Positions 56,094 through 64,000 of a DNA stretch of 64,000 nucleotides are shown piece by piece. A program made the translations under genes and the position numbers. Where the stretch lies: assembly GCA_028819295.1 (NCBI GenBank), contig JAPPMA010000013.1:3056-67055 (forward strand). Direction: 5' to 3'. Numbering within the stretch: the first letter of the stretch is position 1; each line of letters starts with the position of its first letter. The DNA comes from a bacterium (GTDB lineage: Bacteria > Actinomycetota > Acidimicrobiia > Acidimicrobiales > Bin134). The notes under the pieces are model-generated. The model had not been told where the DNA came from and ran no database searches. It saw only the letters and a program-made list of their open reading frames with translations.

Positions 56094-59000
56094 GTGAGCG
56101 ATAGGGGTGGCGGGGAGCTGTTCATCGTCGACAACAGTGTGTCGGGGTGGACGGGGCTTCGATACCTCCAGCAGTGGACCGAAATCGCCGACTCATTCGA
56201 CATCGCAACTGGGTTCTTTGAGATCGGAGCGCTGCTGGCCCTCGACGGCAAGTGGCAGCAGCTCGACAAGATCCGCATCCTCATGGGCGACGAGGTGTCG
56301 CTGAAGACCCGCAATGCCTTCGCCGAGGCGATCAAGCGCCGGATCGGGCGTCTGGACGACAGCCTCGAAGCCGAGAAGGACGACAACCCGTTCCTAGAGG
56401 GCGCCGACGCTGTGGTCGAAGCGCTGAAGGAGGGCAAGGTCGAGTGCCGGGTCTATCGGCGGGACAAGTTCCACGCCAAGGCCTACATAACCCACGCCAA
56501 GTTCGACGTGGTCGGTGCCCAGGCGCTGGTCGGCTCCAGCAACTTCACCCGGGCCGGGCTGACCGAGAACGTCGAGCTGAACATCCAAATCCAAAGCGGC
56601 CGGGAAGTCGCCCAGCTCCAAGACTGGTTCGACATCCACTGGAAACAGGCCGAAGAAGTCACCGAGGACGTGCTGCGGACCATCACCCGCCACACCGCCG
56701 AGTTCACCCCCTTCGACGTTTATGCCAAGGCCCTCCACGAGTTCTTCCGGGGCCGGGAGCTCACCGCCGGCGAGTGGGACGAGTCGCATTCGCGGATGTT
56801 CCCCCACCTCGACCAATACCAGCGGGAGGCCTACTGGTCGCTGATGAAGATCGCCCGCCAATACGGAGGGGCGTTCCTCTGCGACGGCGTGGGCCTGGGC
56901 AAGACCTTCGTGGGGCTGATGCTGGTGGAGCGCCTGGTGCTGCACGAGAACAAGCGGGTGGTGATCTTCGCTCCCAAAGCGGCCAAGGAGGGCGTGTGGG
57001 AACCCCATCTGCGCCGGTGGCTGTCGCATATCGGCGGTTTCGGCGGCGGGGCCGACTTCTCGAACCTCACCGTGTTCAGCCACACCGACCTGAGCCGCAC
57101 CGGAGACTTCCCCGAGCGATTCGAACGCATCTCTGAGCTGGCCGACGCCGTGGTCATCGACGAGGCCCACCACTTCCGCAACCCCGGTCGCCGGGGCCGC
57201 CGCCCCGAAACCCCCGATGAACCCGATGTCCGATCCCGCTACTGGCGCCTCTACGACCTGCTTGAAGGCTCGGCGCGTCCCAAGCAGGTGTTCATGCTCA
57301 CCGCCACGCCGGTCAACAACCGTTTGGCCGATTTCCGCCACATGGTCGAGCTGTTCTCCCGGCACGACGACGCCTACTTCGCTCACAGTCTGGGCGTCCA
57401 CAACCTCACCGGCCACTTCAACGTCATGGAGCGCCATCTCCAGGCGTCCCTGGGAGGCGGAGGACTCGCCCTCACCGAGGGGTATACCCCAGAGGCCCGC
57501 GATGCGCTGTCGGGCGATGAGATATTCGGGGCGCTGGTGGTGCAGCGCAGCCGCGCCTACGCCAAGGCCAGCCAGATCCAGGAGAGCGGGGAGTCATCGG
57601 CGTTTCCCGAGCGCAAACCCCCCAAGGTGGCCGACTACTCCATCCGTTCATCCTATGGGGAGGTGCTCGACCTTTTCGAGAAGGCCTTCGAGAAGAAGAA
57701 TCCGCTCTTCTCCCTGGCCATCTACTACCCGCTGGCCTACTACATCGGCCCTGACGACAGCATCGACGCCATTGAGGAGAATCGCCAGCGCCAGGTTGTC
57801 GGCCTCATTCGCACTCTGTTCCTCAAGCGGTTCGAGAGCTCGGTGTACGCCTTCGAGAAGTCGCTCGATCTGCTGTTGCGCAAGCTGCTGGCCTTCGTTG
57901 AGGTCCACAGCGAGACCGACTCGGAGAAGAAGCGCTACGACCGCTGGAAGCGCCAGCACGCCTCGGTTATCGGCTATCACCCCGAGAGCCAGCTCGGGCT
58001 GCCGTTTGCCGGCGAGGACGAGGAGGTAGACGCCGATGAGGATGTGGTGCCCCCCGAACTGCTTGATGCTGCCGCCGACAGCCGACTGTCCCGCGACGAG
58101 TACGACGTGACCGAGATGCTGAGCGAGGTCTTCCTCGACCTCGACCAGATTTCCCAGTTCCTTGATCTGACCAGTCGATTTACTGCCGCACAAGACGACA
58201 AGCTCAAGAAGCTCACGCGGTTGCTGAACAGCAAAGACCTGGCCGGCCACAAGGTGCTGGTGTTCACCGAGTTCGCCGACACCGCCCGCTACGTCGCCCG
58301 CCACCTGAGAGAAGCCGGCATCGACGGCGTGGAGCAGATAGACGGGGGATCGACGGTGAATCGGGCTGACGTCATCCGCCGGTTCGCCCCCTACTACAAC
58401 GCCAGCAGCTCGACAGAGCTGGATGCCTCCGGCGACAAGGAGATCAGAGTGCTGGTGTCCACCGATGTGCTCTCAGAGGGCCTCAACCTCCAAGACGCCG
58501 GCCGGCTCATCAACTACGACATCCACTGGAATCCAGTGCGGCTCATGCAGCGCATCGGCCGTGTCGACCGGCGCATGGACCCCGAGGTCGAAGCCCGGCT
58601 CGTTGCCGACCATCCGGAGTTGGAGGGCGAGCGCCACCATGTGCAGTTCTGGAACTTCCTGCCCCCCGACGACCTCAAGAACATGCTCAGCCTGTACGAA
58701 AAGGTCACCCGCAAGACCTTGCTGATCTCAAAGACCCTGGGAATCGAGGGACGCAAGCTGCTCACCCCCGATGACGACTATGAGGCGCTGAGGGAGTTCA
58801 ACGCCTCCTACGAGGGTGCCCGAACCGCAGTTGAGGACATGCATCTGGAGTATCAGGCTCTGATGAAGGAGCACCCCGAGTTGGCCGAGCGGCTCGACGG
58901 GTTCCCCGGTTCGGTGTTCTCCGGTCGCAAGAAGCTCAGCAAGGGTGCCCGCGGCGTGTTCTTCTGCTACAGCCTGCCCGCGCTCGATACTGTGCAGCAG

Positions 59001-59261
59001 GCTTTCACGCTGGAGGCGGGCCCCACCCGGTGGTATCTCTGGGACCTCGATCAGGGGCGTGTGTTGGGGTCGCCGGGCGAGATCATCGAGAGCTTGCGCT
59101 CCAAACCCAACACACAGCGTCGCTGCACCACCGACCGCCCCACCCTTGCCGAGGCCCGCAAGCAGGTGCTCGGCCATGTCCGCGACACCTATCTCAAGCA
59201 GGTAAACGTCCCCCTGGATGCCCCCAAGCCCAAACTGATGTGCTGGATGGAGCTCAACTGA
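56094..59261 (+). CDS. PLD-nuclease / SNF2-type helicase fusion
   Basis: The 1055-aa protein joins a phospholipase-D-like nuclease domain (about 1-210, RRDKFHAKAYITH near 125 and LVGSSNFTRAGLTENVE near 147) to a superfamily 2 SNF2-like motor. The motor has CDGVGLGKTFVGL near 262, VVIDEAHHFRN near 355, MLTATPVNN, and in the second lobe LVSTDVLSEGLNLQ, INYDIHWNPVRLMQRIGRVDR near 790-825. One visible HxK half-site implies dimerisation for nuclease activity, as in BfiI-like enzymes. The stop overlaps the methyltransferase ATG by 1 nt. The pair resembles a restriction-modification or anti-phage system with DNA translocation and cleavage. Confidence 0.9.
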   Translation: MSDRGGGELFIVDNSVSGWTGLRYLQQWTEIADSFDIATGFFEIGALLALDGKWQQLDKIRILMGDEVSLKTRNAFAEAIKRRIGRLDDSLEAEKDDNPFLEGADAVVEALKEGKVECRVYRRDKFHAKAYITHAKFDVVGAQALVGSSNFTRAGLTENVELNIQIQSGREVAQLQDWFDIHWKQAEEVTEDVLRTITRHTAEFTPFDVYAKALHEFFRGRELTAGEWDESHSRMFPHLDQYQREAYWSLMKIARQYGGAFLCDGVGLGKTFVGLMLVERLVLHENKRVVIFAPKAAKEGVWEPHLRRWLSHIGGFGGGADFSNLTVFSHTDLSRTGDFPERFERISELADAVVIDEAHHFRNPGRRGRRPETPDEPDVRSRYWRLYDLLEGSARPKQVFMLTATPVNNRLADFRHMVELFSRHDDAYFAHSLGVHNLTGHFNVMERHLQASLGGGGLALTEGYTPEARDALSGDEIFGALVVQRSRAYAKASQIQESGESSAFPERKPPKVADYSIRSSYGEVLDLFEKAFEKKNPLFSLAIYYPLAYYIGPDDSIDAIEENRQRQVVGLIRTLFLKRFESSVYAFEKSLDLLLRKLLAFVEVHSETDSEKKRYDRWKRQHASVIGYHPESQLGLPFAGEDEEVDADEDVVPPELLDAAADSRLSRDEYDVTEMLSEVFLDLDQISQFLDLTSRFTAAQDDKLKKLTRLLNSKDLAGHKVLVFTEFADTARYVARHLREAGIDGVEQIDGGSTVNRADVIRRFAPYYNASSSTELDASGDKEIRVLVSTDVLSEGLNLQDAGRLINYDIHWNPVRLMQRIGRVDRRMDPEVEARLVADHPELEGERHHVQFWNFLPPDDLKNMLSLYEKVTRKTLLISKTLGIEGRKLLTPDDDYEALREFNASYEGARTAVEDMHLEYQALMKEHPELAERLDGFPGSVFSGRKKLSKGARGVFFCYSLPALDTVQQAFTLEAGPTRWYLWDLDQGRVLGSPGEIIESLRSKPNTQRRCTTDRPTLAEARKQVLGHVRDTYLKQVNVPLDAPKPKLMCWMELN

Positions 59262-62200
59262 TGCCCACCGAGCTCCAACGCCGAATCGACGTGCTGCGGG
59301 GCATTCGCACCTTCGCCCAAGTGTCGGTGTATCTGCGCGACGAGCTGGGCTGGCCCCTCGAGGGCGCCGACTTGGAGGACGAGCGCCTCGACGACCTCAC
59401 CTACGACTGGGACCCCGCCGAGCTGGGCATCAATGCCGACAAGCTCCGCGACCTCGTGCGGCTCCAGCAGATGCGCCCGCTCACCGCCGGCCAGCCCTGG
59501 GGTGTGTTCTTGGTGCAGTTCGACGGGCCGCGGCTGCCCATCACCCAACTCCGGCGGTTGCTCCAAGCTCTGGTCACCCGCCAGCGCCGTGTCGAGAGCA
59601 GCACCCGCCCTTCGTGGGCCCTGGACGATCTGCTCTTCATCGTGTTCACCGGCAGCGACCCTGCGGTCGAGATGCACTTCGTGGCCTTCTTCGACGATGG
59701 CGACCGTCTCCCCAAAGTCCGGTCGCTGGCCTGGCGGCCATCCCAGTCTCCCCATCCGCACCTGACCAGATTGGCCGAGGAGCTGATGCCCTTGCTCATG
59801 TGGCCGACAGATACTGACGACGCCGACCAGTGGCGCCAGGCGTGGCGCGGCGCGTTCAAGCTGATGCCCGGTCAGGCCATTGGCGATGCCGCCCGGCTGG
59901 CCGACCGCATGGCCCGCACCGCCTCTGATCTCCGCGACCAGATCGAAGACGCGCTGGCCCGCGAACAGGCTCACGAGCAAACCCACCAGCAGGTCGGCCC
60001 GTTCACCACGCTGATGAACGAGGTGCGCGCCCAGCTTGTATCTGATGTGGACGCGCCCAAGTTTGCCGACATGTGCGCCCAGACTCTGGTCTACGGCACC
60101 CTCACCAGCCGGATCACCGATCCCGCGGGGTTCGGGTCGTCGCCCATCTTCTCAGCCGTCCCGCTGGCCAACCCGTTCTTGGCCGCGTTGTTCGAGCAGG
60201 TCCACGACGAGGCCGCCGCCCTCGACCTGGCCGGCAGCGGGATCAACCAGCTTGTGGCCGACCTGCGCGACACCAATGTGGAGTCGATTCTCGACCAGTT
60301 CGGCGCCACTGCCAAAGGCGGCGACCCCGTCATCCACTTCTACGAGGAGTTCCTCAAGAAGTACGACTCCAAGATGCGGGCCGACGCCGGCGCGTTCTAC
60401 ACCCCGCAGCCGGTGGTGGAGTTCATCGTGAGGGCGACAGATGAGGTCTTGAGAACCAGGTTCGACCTGCCAATGGGCGTCGCGGACCCCTCTACGTGGG
60501 ATGAGGTTGCCAAACGAGTCGGCTTCGATGTCCCAGTTGGGGTAGGCGGCGAAAAGCCGTTCGTTTCGATGCTCGATCCCGCCACCGGCACCGGCACTTT
60601 TCTGGTGGCCTGGCTCCGTCAAGCAAAGCGTTCGTTCCTGGCATCGGGCGGCGCCTCCGACCGCTGGCCGCGGCATCTGAGCGACCACGTCTTGGGTCAG
60701 ATGCACGCTTTCGAGCTGATGCTCGGCCCCTATGCCATTGCCCACCTCAAAGTGGCACTAGAACTTCGTGGCGAAGGCGTGGACGACGGCGATCCCAAGA
60801 TTCTGCTCACCGACACCCTCGACCACACCCCCCGCCAAGGCCAGCTCCAAACCATGAGCAACCCCGTGGCCGCCGAAGGCGAGCGTGCGGCTGAGCTGAA
60901 GGAATTCGAACGATTCTCGATTGTGCTCGGCAACCCGCCCTACGACCGAGAAGAACGGGAGGCCGGGGCAGTCGGCAAGCGAAAAGGAGGAGTGGTCCGC
61001 CACGGCGTGCCCGGCATCGACCCGCTGCTGAGTACGGTGACCAGGCCCATGAAGGACGCCGGACTGGGCATCCACCTCAAGAACGTCTACAACGACTACG
61101 TCTACTTCTGGTGCTGGGCCGCCTGGCAAGCCACCCGGCTGCCCGCAGGCCCCGGCGTGGTCGCCTTCATCACCGCTGCCTCGTACCTCGACGGCGTGTC
61201 CATGGGCGGCGTCCGCCACATGCTGCGTCAGGCATTCGACGAGCTATGGATCATTGACCTCGGCGGCGAGGGCCGCGGCGCCCAAAAGGAAGAGAACGTT
61301 TTCGACATCCAGACCCCGGTTGCCATCGCCGTCGGCATCCGCACCCAGACCGAGCGCTCCGGCGATTGCACCGTGTACTACCACCGCGTTGCAGGCACCA
61401 GAGAGCAGAAGCTGGCAGCGCTCAACGGCCTGTCCCTCGACGATGTGGTTGAACAGATCACCGGCACGGGCCTTGACGACTTGACTCCCCGCAGCGACGC
61501 CGCGTACTACAACTGGCCGCAGGTCACCGAGTTGTTTCCGTGGATTCACTCGGGCTGCCAGCTGAAGCGAACGTGGCCTATAGCTGAAAGCAAGTCTCTG
61601 TTGGAACGCCGATGGCGGGAGCTGGTCATGACCGTCCCTCGTGAACGCAGCAGGCTCTTCAAGGAAACCCGGGATCGCAAGATAGCAACGAAGCCTCAAC
61701 CGCTCGTGGGCACTGACGGCCGATTGCCGTCCATTGACGACCTAGATCGCGATGATGGCTGGGAAAGCATCGAGAGATACGGCTATAGAAGCTTGGATCG
61801 ACAATGGGTGATAGCGGACAGCCGCGTGGCGGACTATCCGCGCCCCGAGCTGTGGCAAGCCCGCGGGCCTCGCCAGGTCTTCCTCACTACCCTGACCTCC
61901 ACCAAGCTCGGTCGTGGCCCTGCGCTCACCGTGTCCCCCTACGTCCCCGACCTTGACCACTTCCGCGGCTCATACGGTGCCAAGAACGTGATGCCCCTCT
62001 ATCGGGACAGCAGCGGTCAAGCGCCCAATGTCACCGACGGCCTGCTCGAATCCCTGAGCCAAAAACTCGGCACCGTGGTCACCGCCGAGGACTTGCTGGC
62101 CTACGTCTATGCCCTCGGCGGCACCCCTGCCTTCAGCGAGCGCTTTGCCGATGAATTGGCCGAGGGTGCCGGCCCCGTCCACCTCCCCCTAACCACCGAT

Positions 62201-62698
62201 GCCGACCTGTTTCAGCAGGCAGTGGAATTGGGCCGCGATCTGCTCTGGTGGCATACGTGGGGCGAACGCTTCGTCCCATCCGGCCAAGCCCACCTACCTA
62301 CTGGCTCAGCACAGGAGCTCATTCCCGTTGAAGGCATGCCCGACAAGTTTGCCTACGACTCCACATCCCAGCACCTGGCCGTCGGCACGGGGGTGTTCGG
62401 TCCCGTCAGTCCCGAAGTGTGGGAGTTCGAAGTCTCCGGCCTGAAAGTCCTCCGATCCTGGCTCGGCTATCGCATGAAAACCCGAAAAGGCCGCAAGTCC
62501 AGCCCCCTCGACGACATCCGCCCCACCCAGTGGACCCAAACCGACGAACTCCTCCGCCTCCTCGCCATCCTCCACCACACCGTCCAAATCACCCCCACCG
62601 CCGCCCAACTCCTCGACGAAATCCTCGCCTCCCCCCTCATACCCGCCACCGATCTCCCCACCCCAACCCCCGCCCAACGCAAGCCCCCAAGGAGTTGA
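59261..62698 (+). CDS. large N6-adenine DNA methyltransferase with C-terminal specificity region
   Basis: The 1145-aa protein starts at ATG 59261 inside the helicase stop (TGATG). A helical N-terminal region of about 350 residues precedes the methyltransferase core: FYTPQPVVEFIVRATDEVL, motif I LDPATGTGTFLVAWL near 436, and motif IV VLGNPPYDREE near 557. The C-terminal 400 residues (PLYRDSSGQAPNVT..., KVLRSWLGYRMKTRKGRKSSPLDDI) resemble target-recognition parts of type ISP/IIG-like enzymes. It should protect host DNA and may specify the site for the coupled PLD-helicase. No PD-(D/E)xK nuclease is seen in this chain. Confidence 0.9.
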   Translation: MPTELQRRIDVLRGIRTFAQVSVYLRDELGWPLEGADLEDERLDDLTYDWDPAELGINADKLRDLVRLQQMRPLTAGQPWGVFLVQFDGPRLPITQLRRLLQALVTRQRRVESSTRPSWALDDLLFIVFTGSDPAVEMHFVAFFDDGDRLPKVRSLAWRPSQSPHPHLTRLAEELMPLLMWPTDTDDADQWRQAWRGAFKLMPGQAIGDAARLADRMARTASDLRDQIEDALAREQAHEQTHQQVGPFTTLMNEVRAQLVSDVDAPKFADMCAQTLVYGTLTSRITDPAGFGSSPIFSAVPLANPFLAALFEQVHDEAAALDLAGSGINQLVADLRDTNVESILDQFGATAKGGDPVIHFYEEFLKKYDSKMRADAGAFYTPQPVVEFIVRATDEVLRTRFDLPMGVADPSTWDEVAKRVGFDVPVGVGGEKPFVSMLDPATGTGTFLVAWLRQAKRSFLASGGASDRWPRHLSDHVLGQMHAFELMLGPYAIAHLKVALELRGEGVDDGDPKILLTDTLDHTPRQGQLQTMSNPVAAEGERAAELKEFERFSIVLGNPPYDREEREAGAVGKRKGGVVRHGVPGIDPLLSTVTRPMKDAGLGIHLKNVYNDYVYFWCWAAWQATRLPAGPGVVAFITAASYLDGVSMGGVRHMLRQAFDELWIIDLGGEGRGAQKEENVFDIQTPVAIAVGIRTQTERSGDCTVYYHRVAGTREQKLAALNGLSLDDVVEQITGTGLDDLTPRSDAAYYNWPQVTELFPWIHSGCQLKRTWPIAESKSLLERRWRELVMTVPRERSRLFKETRDRKIATKPQPLVGTDGRLPSIDDLDRDDGWESIERYGYRSLDRQWVIADSRVADYPRPELWQARGPRQVFLTTLTSTKLGRGPALTVSPYVPDLDHFRGSYGAKNVMPLYRDSSGQAPNVTDGLLESLSQKLGTVVTAEDLLAYVYALGGTPAFSERFADELAEGAGPVHLPLTTDADLFQQAVELGRDLLWWHTWGERFVPSGQAHLPTGSAQELIPVEGMPDKFAYDSTSQHLAVGTGVFGPVSPEVWEFEVSGLKVLRSWLGYRMKTRKGRKSSPLDDIRPTQWTQTDELLRLLAILHHTVQITPTAAQLLDEILASPLIPATDLPTPTPAQRKPPRS

Positions 62699-62805
62699 TC
62701 TATGCCCGTAGACAGAATGGGCTAGCGCGGCATCCGATTTCAGCATGAAAGCCCCCATGAATACGGATAAGCACGTACTTGTCGCCGATGAACAACAGTA
62801 CGGTG

Positions 62806-62970
62806 TCAGTCGGTGCTCAGGTCGGGGTGACGCTTACCCACTTCGTCGAGTACCTTCTGAAGTTCTTCGCCTTCGGTGAGGGCGTGAAGCTTGGCCCGGC
62901 TTTCTGGCGACAGGCGGGGGTCTCCTCGCTCAGGCCGGATCGATGGGGCAGCGTCGGTAGTGTCTACCAC
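62806..62970 (-). CDS. small acidic protein (54 aa), downstream companion of the DUF2442 gene
   Basis: The minus strand from GTG 62970 encodes DTTDAAPSIRPERGDPRLSP, then RAKLHALTEGEELQKVLDEV and GKRHPDLSTD. The predicted helices and charged composition look coding, and the frame stays open for some codons upstream. It lies 42 nt downstream of the DUF2442 gene on the same strand, making a three-gene cassette with the DUF4160 gene. The family is unknown; an antitoxin-like role is possible. Confidence 0.45.
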   Translation of the reverse strand: MVDTTDAAPSIRPERGDPRLSPESRAKLHALTEGEELQKVLDEVGKRHPDLSTD

Positions 62971-63012
62971 GGAGTCATGCTGCCTGCTCTCCCGGCCACC
63001 TCGGCAGATGGC

Positions 63013-63345
63013 TTAGTGCTCAGGCGTCTCGAAGGCCGTGGGTCTTGCGGAGTGCCTGGCTTCCAGCCAGCGCAGGAAGGATGCCTGGCTCTCGGTGGAT
63101 CTGCGGCCGGCGATTAGCCCTTCGACGCTGATGTCCTCATCCAGGTCGGGCCAATGGATGCCTGCGCCCCTGCCAATGAGCCTCCAGTTGCCGCGCTCTT
63201 CCGGTGTGGCATGGACCAACCGTGGAAACCAGTCGAGCGGGGCGGACAAGGTGCGCCCGTCTGACAGTTCGGCGGTCAGCGTATCGGCGGAAGCGGTGAC
63301 GCCTTCCGCCACCGGCACGCTCACCTCAAGAGTCGAAATACTCAT
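63013..63345 (-). CDS. DUF2442 domain protein
   Basis: The 110-aa protein has the DUF2442 pattern: VTASADTLTAELSDGRTLSAPLDWFPRLVHATPEERGNWRLIGRGAGIHWPDLDEDISVEGLIAG. This domain is often encoded beside DUF4160 in toxin-antitoxin-like pairs, and here the DUF4160 gene overlaps its start by 20 nt. ATG 63345 is preferred over the frame opening five codons earlier. The C-terminal tail (SQASFLRWLEARH) is helical and could bind the partner. Confidence 0.8.
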   Translation of the reverse strand: MSISTLEVSVPVAEGVTASADTLTAELSDGRTLSAPLDWFPRLVHATPEERGNWRLIGRGAGIHWPDLDEDISVEGLIAGRRSTESQASFLRWLEARHSARPTAFETPEH

Positions 63346-63562
63346 TCCATGCCTCCACAAACACGGCTTCGTTCTCCATGATTATTGCCATGATCTTCCG
63401 AATTTCCGAAGGTCTGAACCCTGCGCTGTGCTGGAGCCGTACAGGCTCCAGCCAGAACTTGGCGATCTTCCAGTCGCGTTCCACATGGACATGAGGCGGC
63501 TCCCTCTGATCGCTCGAGTAGAAGAAGAAGCGGTATGGCCCCTCCCTGCGAATCGACGGCAT
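63326..63562 (-). CDS. DUF4160 domain protein
   Basis: The 78-aa protein is a textbook DUF4160: MPSIRREGPYRFFFYSSDQR, EPPHVHVERDWKIAKFWLEP, then FRPSEIRKIMAIIMENEAVFVEAWNEYF. The PHVHV motif and aromatic FFFYSSD strand are diagnostic. It is upstream of and overlaps the DUF2442 gene, so the two are co-expressed. A toxin-antitoxin or stress role is proposed for such pairs from genome context, without firm biochemistry that I can cite. The longer open frame upstream of Met 63562 is not conserved in pattern. Confidence 0.82.
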   Translation of the reverse strand: MPSIRREGPYRFFFYSSDQREPPHVHVERDWKIAKFWLEPVRLQHSAGFRPSEIRKIMAIIMENEAVFVEAWNEYFDS

Positions 63563-63675
63563 CTTTCCGCAGATCTTAGTTTGTGCCTCGACCCGCTGCG
63601 CGCTCAGCCGGCTTGTTGATTGGCAATATCCTCTGGGTCGACGCATCGAAGCGGGTCCTTGGTCGCGGACACGGG

Positions 63676-63864
63676 TTAGCGGCACAGGTCGCCCCGACTG
63701 GAAGTGATAAGAGAGATCAGATCATCTTCTGTGCCTTCTTGGGCTACTTGACGGACTAGTGCCCGGTTATCAGAGATATTCTTCTTGGCGTACTTGACGA
63801 CGCTGCCACGGTGGTTAGGCGGCCCACAGAATGGAGCTTCGAGTCCGAACAGCCCGGTCGCCAT
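63676..63864 (-). CDS. hypothetical small protein (up to 62 aa)
   Basis: The C-terminal 40 residues (KYAKKNISDNRALVRQVAQE, GTEDDLISLITSSRGDL) look like a genuine short helical protein or the tail of a longer one. The N-terminal part is less convincing, so an internal start is possible. It lies upstream of the DUF4160 gene on the same strand, with the stop 113 nt before that start. I do not recognise it. Confidence 0.35.
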   Translation of the reverse strand: MATGLFGLEAPFCGPPNHRGSVVKYAKKNISDNRALVRQVAQEGTEDDLISLITSSRGDLCR

Positions 63865-64000
63865 ACGCGGTCTTTGGGGTGGCTGCGGGTTCCCAGTTCA
63901 CCGCGATCACGCCTCAACAAGGTTTTAGGTGGATGGGTCGAGAAGACCTACTAGGTGGGATTCTTCGCCGGGCTTGTATCCACCGTCTCAGAGGTGACTT

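Noticed and set aside
56094-62698. DISARM system
   Set aside because: A PLD domain, a helicase and a methyltransferase are present, but fused differently, and no DrmB (DUF1998) or DrmA-like gene is present.
1-64000. CRISPR array
   Set aside because: The only tandem repeats seen (67 bp at the left edge, 15 bp in the PPDK-like gene) are directly adjacent without spacers; no cas genes were seen.

Overview
The window is GC-rich, gene-dense DNA with frequent GTG/TTG starts and 1-4 nt stop/start overlaps. The housekeeping genes look actinobacterial: two-domain Era, RecO with a CxxC/CxxC zinc finger, DnaG, class Ia-like NrdAB, and eukaryote-like GlyS. I infer an actinobacterium, most plausibly class Acidimicrobiia; no rRNA or other taxonomic marker is present to prove it.

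Region 1 (1-12.2 kb) is an accessory region on the tmRNA side of a genomic island. It holds a 67-bp tandem repeat, a frameshifted CBS-like gene, two hypothetical genes, an IS3 fragment, a secreted trypsin-like protease coupled to a lipoprotein (with an in-frame TAG behind the signal peptide), a 1714-aa exonuclease-RecQ-UvrD fusion preceded by an 84-aa protein, an IS3 orfA remnant, an AlpA-type regulator, and an N-terminally truncated P4-type integrase abutting the 3' end of ssrA.

Region 2 (12.2-35.7 kb) is core genome: ssrA (tag AKRGKQITDTDSVPLAA), a beta-hydroxyacid dehydrogenase and a 2OG-Fe(II) oxygenase, smpB, era, a DinG-like helicase, uppS, recO, hicAB, glyS, a PPDK-like protein lacking its ATP-binding domain, dnaG, nrdAB, modABC, valS, psuG and psuK.

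Region 3 (35.7-36.3 kb) is a gene graveyard. It holds a psuK kinase whose N-terminal HTH is cut short, an isopenicillin-N-synthase-like oxygenase with an internal deletion, and the 3' tail of a phytanoyl-CoA dioxygenase about 90% identical to the intact gene at 50.8 kb.

Region 4 (36.3-51.7 kb) is catabolic: a P450, then a divergent homoprotocatechuate meta-cleavage cluster (hydratase, MarR regulator, FAH-family hydrolase / isomerase, CHMS dehydrogenase, LigA- and LigB-type dioxygenase subunits) around a palindromic operator. A six-gene operon follows: nitrilase, a complete branched-chain-type ABC importer (SBP, permease, fused permease-ATPase, ATPase) and a haem aldoxime dehydratase, with a divergent AraC regulator. 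Together these suggest import of arylacetaldoximes and conversion through nitrile and arylacetic acid into the homoprotocatechuate ring-cleavage route.

Region 5 (51.7-64 kb) is rich in defence and toxin-antitoxin-like genes: a two-gene module with a leaderless promoter, an FMN-dependent alpha-hydroxyacid oxidase, a class II Fic protein, vapBC, a PLD-SNF2 helicase coupled to a large N6-adenine methyltransferase (a candidate two-gene restriction-modification system), and a DUF4160/DUF2442 pair with a small companion.
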